From: Pseudomonadota bacterium
GTDB lineage: Bacteria; Pseudomonadota; Gammaproteobacteria; Burkholderiales; Thiobacillaceae
Length of the DNA: 37,294 nt
Reading direction: 5' to 3'
NCBI GenBank assembly: GCA_021847835.1
Contig: JAJZPR010000028.1
Span: 1 to 37,294, forward strand
The position numbers were made by a program, and so were the translations under genes. Shown here piece by piece: positions 8,023 to 15,524 of this stretch. Position 1 is the first letter of the stretch. Every line of letters starts with the position of its first letter. The notes beneath the pieces were generated by a model, which did no database searches, had not been told where the DNA came from, and saw only the letters and a program-made list of their open reading frames with translations.

Positions 8023-9005
8023 GGACGGGCGCTGGGCGTGAAATGTTTCTACAGCCGTCTTGGCGTGGAAACGGGGCCTGGCTAAGGCTTGGCCTGGGAA
8101 AGGCGCTTGGGGCGTTTTGCTGTGTGATGACGCTCGGGCTCGCCACCGGCTGGGCAGCCGATTCGACGGAATCCGAACCTGGCGCAGGAGGGGTGATCGG
8201 CGGCCGCGGCTGGGCCCTGAAATTGCCCGAGGACGACCAGCCCGTGTTCAGCGGTGCGCTCGACTACGATGGTGCGAGCGTGGGCTCGCATTCCATGCTG
8301 TACCCTGCACCCAATGCCGTCGGTTTTATTGCTGCGGTCATCACGCACGGACTGATCGTCGAGTCGCAAAAAAACAACCAGAGAAAAACGGCGCAGGAGT
8401 CTGCGGACAAGGTACTGGATCCGTATCAATCCCTACTCAGCACCATTTCGTATCGACAACTGGCGCAGCCATGGGTTGAGGACGTGCAGCCGGGGGCGGG
8501 CAGGAAGCTGATTGATGCCACTGAATCACCGAAAAGTGGCGAGTGGCTGATAGAGGCCACACCGGTCTTCCTGATGGCGCAGGATCGGCGAACGCTCAGT
8601 CTTGATGTCCTCGTTTCCATACGCGAACCGGGCGCCAAGGGAGACAACGGGCATCAGCAGCGCATCCGCGTGATATCCCCGGCCGTAGAAGGCGAAGATC
8701 CGGTCGGGGCTTGGGCGGCGGATGAGGGAAGGAAACTCAAGGAAGTCAGCGCATGGCTTTTTTCCGAGTCCCTCAACATTGCGATGCGCACGGTGATCGA
8801 TGGCGCCGGCAAGAACGACCAGCCATTCAGGACGATCCGATACCTCGAAGGTACGGCAGAAAAAATGGAACGTGCACAACTGATCAGCGAGCACTGTGGC
8901 AGGCTGGTTCTCAGGACATTGCGTGGCTCGCTCATGTCGGTCCCCGTCAAGACGCCGACAGCGACGGGCGTTAACGGCACGGAAGTGACCTGCGCAAAGG
9001 GTTAG
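8019..9005 (+). CDS. Putative exported protein of unknown function, coupled to upstream lipoprotein
   Basis: A 328-residue product beginning at the ATG that overlaps the previous stop (ATGA), a typical coupled start; ATG at 8043 is an alternative giving a shorter leader. A hydrophobic segment LGAFCCVMTLGLATGWAA (about 30-47) with preceding Arg/Lys looks like a signal peptide cut after GWAA. Mature part is soluble, with no cysteine cluster, repeats or recognised catalytic motif. It ends with a region (HCGRLVLRTLRGSLMSVPVK) that may form a small beta domain. No family recognised. The gene has the lower GC of its neighbours from 7333 to 10790. Confidence 0.65.
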   Translation: MRTGAGREMFLQPSWRGNGAWLRLGLGKALGAFCCVMTLGLATGWAADSTESEPGAGGVIGGRGWALKLPEDDQPVFSGALDYDGASVGSHSMLYPAPNAVGFIAAVITHGLIVESQKNNQRKTAQESADKVLDPYQSLLSTISYRQLAQPWVEDVQPGAGRKLIDATESPKSGEWLIEATPVFLMAQDRRTLSLDVLVSIREPGAKGDNGHQQRIRVISPAVEGEDPVGAWAADEGRKLKEVSAWLFSESLNIAMRTVIDGAGKNDQPFRTIRYLEGTAEKMERAQLISEHCGRLVLRTLRGSLMSVPVKTPTATGVNGTEVTCAKG

Positions 9006-9037
9006 GCTGCAGTCCACCAATACTTTTCGGATTGGCC

Positions 9038-9385
9038 ATGGCTCGACACAGTGACTTTATGGAATTCGTTGCCGAGCAGATGGCGTTTGTCGGCGGGCTA
9101 CGGATACGCGCGATGTTTGGTGGCTACGGGATTTATCAGGGCGATTGCATGTTTGCCCTCATCGCGGACGAGCGGCTGTATTTCAAGGCAGATGCCACGA
9201 CGCGCGCGGAATTCGAGGCAAAGGGCTTGAGCCCATTTACCTATGTTTCGCGTGGCAAATCCATGACCATGCAATATTTTGAGGCCCCCCCGGAAGTGTT
9301 CGAGGAGCAGGAGGCCATGCGCAGTTGGGTACAAAAGGCATATGGAACTGCGCTCAAAGCCAGCCAAGGCAGGCGCAAAAAATAG
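9038..9385 (+). CDS. TfoX/Sxy N-terminal domain protein
   Basis: A 115-residue protein consisting of the TfoX N-terminal domain alone: an opening helix (DFMEFVAEQMA), then RIRAMFGGYGIYQGDCMFALIADERLYFKAD, the highly characteristic core, and a C-terminal helix ending in basic residues. Full-length Sxy/TfoX, the competence regulator, has an additional C-terminal domain that is absent here; stand-alone N-domain proteins are common in Proteobacteria and of unproven function. ATG at 9038 is preferred over TTG at 9032. It lies 32 bases after the preceding gene. Confidence 0.88.
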   Translation: MARHSDFMEFVAEQMAFVGGLRIRAMFGGYGIYQGDCMFALIADERLYFKADATTRAEFEAKGLSPFTYVSRGKSMTMQYFEAPPEVFEEQEAMRSWVQKAYGTALKASQGRRKK

Positions 9386-9583
9386 CGTGAGCATCCCCTG
9401 GCTGATATGGCGAACCGCATCGCTGTGCTGCATCTCCTTGGGCGGAGCAAGCTTGAAGGGGCCAAGCTGAATTAAGTCCATTGTCCGGAAAAAACTCGGG
9501 GCAGCTCAAACCCTATTTCTTTCCCGTGGGGAGAAAACCCGTTCCCCTTCTATCGAAACCTTGAAACCGCAGAGGATTGGACC
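9386..9583. other. Intergenic stretch with possible IS-end remnant
   Basis: No gene is seen. At 9495-9508 the minus strand reads TGAGCTGCCCCGAG followed by TTTTTTCCGGACA, which resembles IS3-type terminal repeats and shares CTGCCCCG-GTT with the IS end at 167. No transposase remnant was found next to it, so this is weak. Confidence 0.25.
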
Positions 9584-10093
9584 ATGAAAAAAATACTGCT
9601 GTTGGTGATGTCTGGTTTTGTTCTGACCGCTTGCTCTTCCACATTCAAAACTGCGAAGTTCGACACCAACAGTTGGAAGCCTGTGGGTGAACAGGTCGAG
9701 GGCTTGGTGTACTACGAACCGCATCAGGTTCTGGTGACCTATGAGTTCACCGCACTGACCGACAAGGGAAATCTCATTGGCACCGCCGCCGACAAGGCTT
9801 GCGTGCCGATCATTCAAAAGCAGGAAATCGTGGTCGAACCAAACTTTGCCGAACCGAGGGTGCTGCTGAATAAGCCATCCCCATTCTCCAGCAATAAGCT
9901 GTCAGTCACTCTGTCGAATGGCATGATTGTTTCCCTCAACTCGGAATCCACTCCGAAGATGCCGGAACTCATCAAGGAAGTCACAGGTTTTGCCAAGGAA
10001 GCGGGCGTTATTCCTTTTGTGGGAAAGGCGCCTTCGCCACCTGCCTGCAATGCGGCGCCTGTTATCAAGAGCAAGATACCTTTTCCACAATAA
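9584..10093 (+). CDS. Putative lipoprotein of unknown function
   Basis: A 169-residue protein with a clear lipoprotein signal: MKKILLLVMSGFVLTAC, lipobox LTAC, lipidated Cys17. AGAGGA lies about ten bases before the ATG. The mature region contains EGLVYYEPHQVLVTYEF and a Cys (ACVPII), then a Pro-rich C-terminus ending in KIPFPQ. No domain is recognised. The residue at +2 is Ser, which in enterobacteria favours the outer membrane. It ends 46 bases before the truncated protease start and probably shares its transcript. Confidence 0.78.
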   Translation: MKKILLLVMSGFVLTACSSTFKTAKFDTNSWKPVGEQVEGLVYYEPHQVLVTYEFTALTDKGNLIGTAADKACVPIIQKQEIVVEPNFAEPRVLLNKPSPFSSNKLSVTLSNGMIVSLNSESTPKMPELIKEVTGFAKEAGVIPFVGKAPSPPACNAAPVIKSKIPFPQ

Positions 10094-10139
10094 AGAATAA
10101 ATGGAGGCTCACACCTTTATCGCAAGTGCGGGCGATAAG

Positions 10140-10814
10140 ATGAAAATAAATGCGGTCCTGCGCTCTTTCGTTGCTGCAGCAGGCTTGGCATGTGTTTGCC
10201 TTGCGGCACCCGTTCAGGCGTCTGTACCTAGCCAGTTCTCACCTGCAGGATCGCAAAACGCGCGTGCGCGCGATGAGGTCGTGGCGCGAATCAGGGCGGA
10301 CTATGTTGACTCGGTAGACGAGGACAAACTGACTCAAGGCGACCTCAGGGAACTGGTTCGTGCGGTCGACCCGGAGGGCGAGTATCTGGACCAGGACGCT
10401 TTCAGCGAACTCAAGTCCCTTCCCGCTAATGTTGCTGGGATTGGCCTGGAGTTCGGTACGCATGGCGAGGGTTTGACGATCGTTGCACCCCTGGACGACT
10501 CGCCTGCTGCGCAAGCCGGCTTGAAGGCGGGTGATCTCGTCGTCGCAATCGACGATGCGCCCGTGGAGGGCCTGACGCTTTTCGGTGCTGCCAAACGCCT
10601 TCGGGGCGAGATTGGCACACCAGTAAAGATCACGATCTTGCGAAAGGGGGAAAGTAAGTCGCGGGACGTCACAATGCGGCGGGAGTTCATTCGCCAGCAA
10701 TCCGTCAGGGTGAGTGAACTTGAGCCGGGCTATTTTCATATCCGGATCAGCCGGATGACTGGCGACACGCTTGCCACCCTCGCTACGCAGCCGCCGTGCT
10801 ACCATCCGCCCGCC
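10140..10814 (+). pseudogene. 5' half of a CtpA-type S41 protease gene: signal peptide, helical part and PDZ; catalytic domain lost
   Basis: The product starts with a signal peptide (MKINAVLRSFVAAAGLACVCLAAPVQA) from the ATG at 10140; an earlier in-frame ATG at 10101 is possible. It then follows C-terminal processing proteases: the ARDEVVARIRADYVDSVDEDKL helix, the DPEGEYLD motif, and a PDZ domain from GIGLEFGTHGEG to KITILRKG. The family motif beginning GYFHIRISRM is the entry to the S41 peptidase core, but homology stops about ten residues later, near 10785, so the Ser/Lys catalytic dyad is missing. The reading frame does not stop; it continues through the RlmN-like gene to 11828, giving a 562-residue potential fusion. 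A deletion or insertion joined two genes here. A functional exported PDZ fragment cannot be excluded. Confidence 0.8.
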
Positions 10815-11828
10815 ATGCGACTCCCCCAACTCCGACAACGTCTACGCGATCTCGGCGCGGCGCCCTGTCACGAGGGGCGCGTGCTGCGCGCGTGGGTGCA
10901 GGGCCGCTCGTTCGACACCAAACGACGGCGCGCCGAGGACTTTCTGCCGCTGGCGGTGCGCAACGATCTCCCCGGTTTGTTCGACGAACTGAACGCGCTG
11001 GCGCGGGTGCATTCCGAGCATCCCGGCGACGATGGCTCGGCGCGCCTGCTGGTGGCGCTGGCCGACGGCCAGACGGTGGAGAGCGTGCTGCTGCCGCGTG
11101 ACGGCGTGTGCGTATCGACCCAGGTCGGCTGTGCGGTGGGCTGCGTGTTCTGCATGACCGGCCGCGCCGGCCTGCTGCGCCAGCTCTCCAGCGCGGAAAT
11201 CGTCGCGCAGGTGGTGCTGGCGCGCAGCCGTCGCCCGGTGAAGAAGGTCGTGTTCATGGGCATGGGCGAGCCGGCCCACAATCTGGACAACGTGCTGGAC
11301 GCCATCGAGCTGCTGGGAATCGAGGGCGGCATCGGCCACAAGAACCTGGTGTTCTCGACCGTCGGCGACCGCCGCGTGTTCGAGCGCCTGCCGCAGTCCA
11401 CGGTGAAACCGGCGCTGGCGCTCTCGCTGCACACCACCGATCACGCATTGCGCCGCCGCCTGCTGCCCAAGGCGCCCGACATCGCGCCGGCCGAACTGGT
11501 CGAGCTGGGCGAGGCCTATGCCCGCCGCACCGGCTACCCGATCCAGTATCAGTGGACGCTGCTCGAAGGGATCAACGACAGCGAGACCGAGCTGGAAGGC
11601 ATCGCCCGCCTGCTGGCCGGCAAGTACGCGGTGATGAATTTGATTCCCTACAACCGCGTCGAGGGCGTCGACGGCTTCGACTACCGCCGCCCGAGCTGGG
11701 AGCGCGCGGCCGAGATGGCGCGCCGCCTGCATGTTCGAGGCATCCTCACCAAGCTGCGCCACTCTGCGGGGCAGGACGTCGAGGGCGGCTGCGGACAGTT
11801 GCGGGCGCGGGCGCTGGGCGTGGCGTAA
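10815..11828 (+). CDS. RlmN/Cfr-family radical SAM RNA methyltransferase-like protein
   Basis: A 337-residue protein from the ATG at 10815 (MRLPQLRQRL). It carries the radical SAM cluster motif CxxxCxxC at Cys106, Cys110 and Cys113 within STQVGCAVGCVFCMTG, a preceding Cys99 and a C-terminal Cys326 (EGGCGQL), matching the two extra catalytic cysteines of RlmN. FMGMGEPAHNLDNV, SLHTTDHALRRRLLP, QYQWTLLEGIND and LIPYN are further family blocks. RlmN methylates A2503 of 23S rRNA and A37 of some tRNAs; this shorter type is often a second paralogue, so the substrate is uncertain. The codon and GC profile is that of the host, unlike the protease fragment read in the same frame just upstream. No good ribosome site precedes 10815, so it may now depend on translation running in from that fragment. 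Confidence 0.85.
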   Translation: MRLPQLRQRLRDLGAAPCHEGRVLRAWVQGRSFDTKRRRAEDFLPLAVRNDLPGLFDELNALARVHSEHPGDDGSARLLVALADGQTVESVLLPRDGVCVSTQVGCAVGCVFCMTGRAGLLRQLSSAEIVAQVVLARSRRPVKKVVFMGMGEPAHNLDNVLDAIELLGIEGGIGHKNLVFSTVGDRRVFERLPQSTVKPALALSLHTTDHALRRRLLPKAPDIAPAELVELGEAYARRTGYPIQYQWTLLEGINDSETELEGIARLLAGKYAVMNLIPYNRVEGVDGFDYRRPSWERAAEMARRLHVRGILTKLRHSAGQDVEGGCGQLRARALGVA

Positions 11829-11844
11829 TTCGGGGTCAGGATCC

Positions 11845-11952
11845 TGTTCGTTTAGCCCTTGAGCCGTTCGCCCTGAGCCTGTCGAAGGGGTGCTCCCATT
11901 CGGCCGCCTCAGAACAGCCTTCGACAGGCTCAGGGCGAACGTCCCACGAACA
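11845..11952. repeat. REP-like nested palindrome, copy 1
   Basis: A perfect 23-bp inverted repeat, arms 11866-11888 and 11918-11940, with core CCCTGAGCCTGTCGAAGG, separated by 29 bases. An outer 7-bp pair, TGTTCGT (11845-11851) and ACGAACA (11946-11952), encloses it. The same arm recurs at 18557-18613. This TTCGCCCTGAGC family is a widely scattered repetitive extragenic palindrome in Proteobacteria. It lies between the RlmN-like gene and the toxin-antitoxin pair and may act as an end-of-transcript structure. Confidence 0.9.
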
Positions 11953-12016
11953 AATGGGGTCGGTTCAGACATTGGCTTGTTTTTTAAAGAAGTAAGCCCA
12001 GCCACGGTTTCTCGCA

Positions 12017-12054
12017 TTGACGCTCCAGGGGGGGGGTGTTACTTTGGTAATACC
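12017..12054 (+). promoter_or_regulatory. Possible promoter/operator of the toxin-antitoxin pair
   Basis: TTGACG (12017-12022) is followed after 17 bases by TACTTT (12040-12045); the spacer contains nine consecutive G. Just downstream GGTAATACC (12046-12054) is a near-palindrome (GGTA-A-TACC) of the kind bound by ribbon-helix-helix antitoxins. The -10 match is poor, so the promoter call is tentative. Confidence 0.35.
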
Positions 12055-12073
12055 CGTCAAGGAGGCCCGCCCC

Positions 12074-12352
12074 ATGTCCACCACCACGCTCAAGCTGCCG
12101 GATGATCTGAAGGAACGCATCGTCGTCGCGGCGGCGGATGCCGGCAAGACGCCGCACGCCTTCATGGTCGAGGCACTGGCGGCGCAAACCGCGCTGGCGG
12201 AACGCCGGCGCGCCTTCGTGGACGCGGCGGTGACGGCGGAGCAGGAGGTCGCGGAATACGGCCTGGTCTACGATGCCGACGCGGTGTTCAGCTATCTGCA
12301 GGACACGCTCCAGGGCAAGCGCGCCAAACGGCCCAAGGCCGTCAAACGCTGA
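12074..12352 (+). CDS. Ribbon-helix-helix antitoxin (ParD/CopG type)
   Basis: A 92-residue protein. The ATG at 12074 follows AAGGAGG with ideal spacing; a longer in-frame start at 12017 would run through the promoter. The N-terminus STTTLKLPDDLKERIVVAAADAGKTPHAFMVEAL is the canonical ribbon-helix-helix pattern: a beta strand (TLKLPDD) followed by two helices, which dimerises and binds operator DNA. The remaining residues are an acidic, helical tail ending in a basic tip, expected to wrap the toxin. The toxin gene starts ten bases after the stop codon. Such antitoxins repress their own operon, with the toxin as co-repressor. Which type II subfamily is uncertain because RHH antitoxins pair with several toxin folds. 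Confidence 0.88.
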   Translation: MSTTTLKLPDDLKERIVVAAADAGKTPHAFMVEALAAQTALAERRRAFVDAAVTAEQEVAEYGLVYDADAVFSYLQDTLQGKRAKRPKAVKR

Positions 12353-12361
12353 GCCCGGCGC

Positions 12362-12655
12362 GTGGCTCGCCTCGTTTTCGCGCCGCGTGCCTTTCAGGAT
12401 ATCGAACGTCTCGTCGCATTCATGATCGAGTCGGACCCGGTCGCCGCCGCGACGACCGCGCATCTGTTGTTCGACGGCCTGCGCATTCTCAAATCGCATC
12501 CCCTCGTTGGCCGGCCCGCTGAACACGGCTATCGCGAACTGCTGATCTCGCGGGGGCGCACCGGCTATGTGGCGCTGTATACCTACGACGTGGGAAGCGA
12601 CGTGGCGATCGTGCTTGCCGTGCGGCATCAGCGTGAAGGCGGATTCGATGACTGA
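12362..12655 (+). CDS. ParE/RelE-family toxin
   Basis: A 97-residue protein from a GTG start at 12362, ten bases after the antitoxin gene. The sequence ARLVFAPRAFQDIERLVAFMIESDP, then GLRILKSHPLVGRPAEHGYRELLISRGRTGYVALYTYD and VLAVRHQREGGF follows the RelE/ParE fold: helix hairpin, then a beta sheet with the RELLI..G..GYVALY strand pair and the C-terminal HQRE motif that is typical of ParE rather than of the ribonuclease RelE. ParE toxins poison DNA gyrase; RelE toxins cut mRNA at the ribosome. The lack of an obvious RelE catalytic set favours the ParE type, but this is only inference. Confidence 0.87.
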   Translation: MARLVFAPRAFQDIERLVAFMIESDPVAAATTAHLLFDGLRILKSHPLVGRPAEHGYRELLISRGRTGYVALYTYDVGSDVAIVLAVRHQREGGFDD

Positions 12656-12744
12656 CGCCGGGCACGCGTTCCGTTTCAGCTGTTTGCCCGGTGCGGCATG
12701 CCGATGCAGCAGGGCCGGGCGCGATTCGATCCGAAGGAAGTCGC

Positions 12745-13635
12745 TTGCCTGACTTGAACCGATTCGTCTCCGCCAACGCCCCCATGCTCTTCGTGCTGCT
12801 GTGGAGCACGGGCTACCTCGGCGCGAAATACGGCCTGCCCTACGCCGAGCCGTTCACGCTGCTGTTCCTGCGCTTCGTGCTGGCGCTGGTGCTGCTGGCG
12901 CCGCTGGTGATGTGGCTGCGCCCCGCGATGGCGATGAGCGGGCGCGAGCGCGGGCATCTGATGGTGAGCGGCCTCTTGCTGCACGGCGTGTATCTGGGCG
13001 GCGTGTTCGCGGCGATCAAGCTGGGGCTGTCGGCCGGGCTGACGGCGCTGATCGTCGGCGCGCAGCCTCTGCTGACGAGCCTGGCGGCGCCGCTGCTGTT
13101 CGGCGAGCGGCCTGGCGCACGGCACTGGGCGGGCATCGGGCTGGGCTTCGGCGGCATCACCCTGATCCTCGGCGGCGGGGCGGACGCGGGCTTCGCGCTG
13201 CCCGCGCTGCTCGCCGCGGTGGCGGCGCTGTTCGGCATCACGGCGGGCACGCTGTACCAGAAGCGCTTCTGCACCCGGCACGACCTGCTGGCGGTGACGG
13301 TGCACCAGTACCTGCCGACGGTGGCGCTGTTCGGGATCGCCGCGCTGCTCTTCGAGACGCGCGAGGTCGCGTGGACCGCGCAGTTCGTCGCGGCCCTGCT
13401 GTGGCTGGCGCTGGCCCTGTCGCTCGGCGCGATCCTGCTGCTGACCTGGCTCATCAAGCACGGCGAGGCGGCCAGGGTGAGCAGCCTCTTCTATCTGGTG
13501 CCGCCGGTGACGGCGATCGAGGCGTGGCTGCTGTTCGGCGAACCCCTGGGGTGGCTCAAGGTCGCGGGGATCGCGCTGGTGGCGCTGGGCGTCTGGCTGG
13601 TGATGCGGCAGAAGCCGCGGGCAGCGGCAGGCTGA
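12745..13635 (+). CDS. EamA/DMT-superfamily inner-membrane transporter
   Basis: About 296 residues with roughly ten hydrophobic segments in two five-helix EamA repeats, e.g. APMLFVLLWSTGYLGAKYGLPY at the start and the GLSAGLTALIVGAQPLLTSLAAPLLFGERP block that ends the first repeat; the second repeat ends in SSLFYLVPPVTAIEAWLLFGEPL. These are drug/metabolite exporters; substrates range over amino acids and metabolites and cannot be told from sequence. TTG at 12745 is chosen since AAGGAA lies five bases before it; GTG at 12691 would add 18 residues with no ribosome site, and the first ATG (12784) would cut into helix 1. It is unrelated to the toxin pair 89 bases before. Confidence 0.85.
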   Translation: MPDLNRFVSANAPMLFVLLWSTGYLGAKYGLPYAEPFTLLFLRFVLALVLLAPLVMWLRPAMAMSGRERGHLMVSGLLLHGVYLGGVFAAIKLGLSAGLTALIVGAQPLLTSLAAPLLFGERPGARHWAGIGLGFGGITLILGGGADAGFALPALLAAVAALFGITAGTLYQKRFCTRHDLLAVTVHQYLPTVALFGIAALLFETREVAWTAQFVAALLWLALALSLGAILLLTWLIKHGEAARVSSLFYLVPPVTAIEAWLLFGEPLGWLKVAGIALVALGVWLVMRQKPRAAAG

Positions 13636-13777
13636 ACGCAAGGCCCCGCGGCGGGACGAGCCTTGCACGACCGGGTTCCCGCGCCCGACGATTTTCGGCA
13701 GGCGCATACGCCGCTTCATCCAGCTGTCACCAACGGTATCTAGATTGGCCGGCATTCTTTTTCTGCCGGAGTGCCCC

Positions 13778-15466
13778 ATGTCGTCACGTCTCGCCATATC
13801 ACGCCGCACCTTCCTGCGCGGACTCGGTGCCGGTGCCCTGGCCGCATCGGCGATCGTCCGCTCCGGCGATGCGCTGGCCCGGCGCAGGGCGCCCTTCCTG
13901 CACGGCGTCGCCAGCGGCGATCCCCTGCAGGACCGGGTGATCATCTGGACCCGCGTGACGTCGGGGATTCGGGCCCCGGTCCCGGTGAACGTGCATTGGG
14001 AAGTGGCCCGCGACGCCGGTTTCCACCACGTCATCCGCCGCGGCCACGTGCGGACCGACGCTGCGCGCGACTATACGGTCAAGGTCGACGTCGCCGGGCT
14101 GCCTGCGGGCGCGCTGCTGTACTACCGCTTCCGTGCGTTGGGCGAATGCTCCGCGGTCGGTCGCACGCGCACCTTGCCGGCCGGTTCGCTGGAGCAGCTC
14201 AAGCTGGCGGTGTTCTCCTGCTCCAACTACCCGGCCGGCTATTTCCACGTCTATGCCGAAGCCGCGAAGCTGGACGACGTGTTCGCCTCGGTGCACCTGG
14301 GCGACTACATCTACGAGTATGGTGCGGGCGGCTACGCGTCGTCCGACGCCGCCAGCCTGGGCCGGCTCTCCGAGCCTGCAACCGAGCTGCTGACGCTGGA
14401 CGACTATCGCCGCCGCTACGCGCAGTACCGCAGCGACGCCGACCTGCAGGCACTGCACGCGGCGATGCCGATGATCGCCGTGTGGGACGACCACGAGATC
14501 AGCAACGACACCTGGCACGACGGCGCCGAGAACCATGACCCGGCCACCGAGGGCAGCTTCGCGCAGCGCCGCGCGGCGGCGATCCGGGCCTATCACGAAT
14601 GGCTGCCGACCCGCGTGCCCGATCCGGCGCATCCCGACCGGATCTACCGCAGCTTCGAATTCGGCGACCTGCTGTCGCTGCACATGCTCGATACGCGGAG
14701 CGTCGGACGCGACCTCCAGCTCGATTACGGCGACTTCTTCGGCGCGGGCGGATTCGACGCCGGCGCCTTTGCCGCCGCCCTCGGCGACCCGTCCCGCCAG
14801 CTGCTCGGCGTCGAGCAGGAGGGCTGGCTGGCCGGCCGCCTGGCGGCCTCGAACGCGACCTGGGACCTGCTGGGTCAGCAGGTGCTGATGGGGCGCATGA
14901 ACGTTCCCGCTCCGCTGGTGCTGGGGCAGATCAGCTTCACCGACTATTCCGCCCTGGTCTACAAGGCGCAGACGGCGCCTGCCCTGCTCACGCCCCAGGA
15001 GCAGGCCATCCTCGCCCAGCCGGCGATCCCCTACAACCTCGACGCCTGGGATGGCTATGCCGTCGCCCGGGAGAACGTGCTCGGCGCCGCCCGCGCCTAC
15101 GATCGCAATCTGGTGGTGCTCGCCGGCGACACGCATAACGCCTGGGCGAGCGACCTCACGGATTACGCGGGCAATGCGGTCGGGGTGGAATTTGCGGCGC
15201 CGTCGGTGTCCTCGCCCGGTTTCGAGGAATATTTCCCCAACGAGAATCCGCTGGCGGTGGCGGCCGGCCTGACGCAGATCGTCGGTCCGCTCCAGTACGC
15301 CAACACCCACCAGCGCGGCTTCATGATCGTCACCGTCCGCCACGAGGAGTGCCGCGCCGAGTGGCGCTACGTGGACACGGTGAAGCACCCGGACTACGCC
15401 GTGGTGGGCGGCGCGGCCCTGCGCACCTTGCCGGGCGCGGGCAACCGGCGCCTCGTCGCCGCCTGA
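13778..15466 (+). CDS. phoD: PhoD-type alkaline phosphatase, Tat-exported
   Basis: A 562-residue secreted phosphatase/phosphodiesterase, of the family that uses iron and calcium. The ATG at 13778 gives a twin-arginine signal SRRTFLRGLGAGALAAS (7-23) cut after ALARR-type sequence. Then come the N-terminal Fn3-like PhoD domain (FLHGVASGDPLQDRVIIWTRV) and the metallophosphatase domain with FSCSNYPAGYF, HLGDYIYEYG, WDDHEISND, and VVLAGDTHNAWASD: the Asp, Asn and His residues that bind metal. Length and motif order match the family. A GC-rich 140-base gap precedes it; CTGTCAC at 13724 resembles one half of a Pho box, but the second half is not convincing. The next gene encodes an extracellular nuclease, so a joint role in phosphorus acquisition is likely. 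Confidence 0.92.
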   Translation: MSSRLAISRRTFLRGLGAGALAASAIVRSGDALARRRAPFLHGVASGDPLQDRVIIWTRVTSGIRAPVPVNVHWEVARDAGFHHVIRRGHVRTDAARDYTVKVDVAGLPAGALLYYRFRALGECSAVGRTRTLPAGSLEQLKLAVFSCSNYPAGYFHVYAEAAKLDDVFASVHLGDYIYEYGAGGYASSDAASLGRLSEPATELLTLDDYRRRYAQYRSDADLQALHAAMPMIAVWDDHEISNDTWHDGAENHDPATEGSFAQRRAAAIRAYHEWLPTRVPDPAHPDRIYRSFEFGDLLSLHMLDTRSVGRDLQLDYGDFFGAGGFDAGAFAAALGDPSRQLLGVEQEGWLAGRLAASNATWDLLGQQVLMGRMNVPAPLVLGQISFTDYSALVYKAQTAPALLTPQEQAILAQPAIPYNLDAWDGYAVARENVLGAARAYDRNLVVLAGDTHNAWASDLTDYAGNAVGVEFAAPSVSSPGFEEYFPNENPLAVAAGLTQIVGPLQYANTHQRGFMIVTVRHEECRAEWRYVDTVKHPDYAVVGGAALRTLPGAGNRRLVAA

Positions 15467-15524
15467 GGGCAGCGCACGCCCCGCGCGAGCGGGGGATGTC
15501 ATCATTCATATCGAGAGAGATTTC

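Noticed and set aside
13724..13741. Pho box before phoD
   Set aside because: Only one half (CTGTCAC) is recognisable; the next repeat does not fit. A similar CTGTCAC occurs at about 36283 before an unrelated gene.
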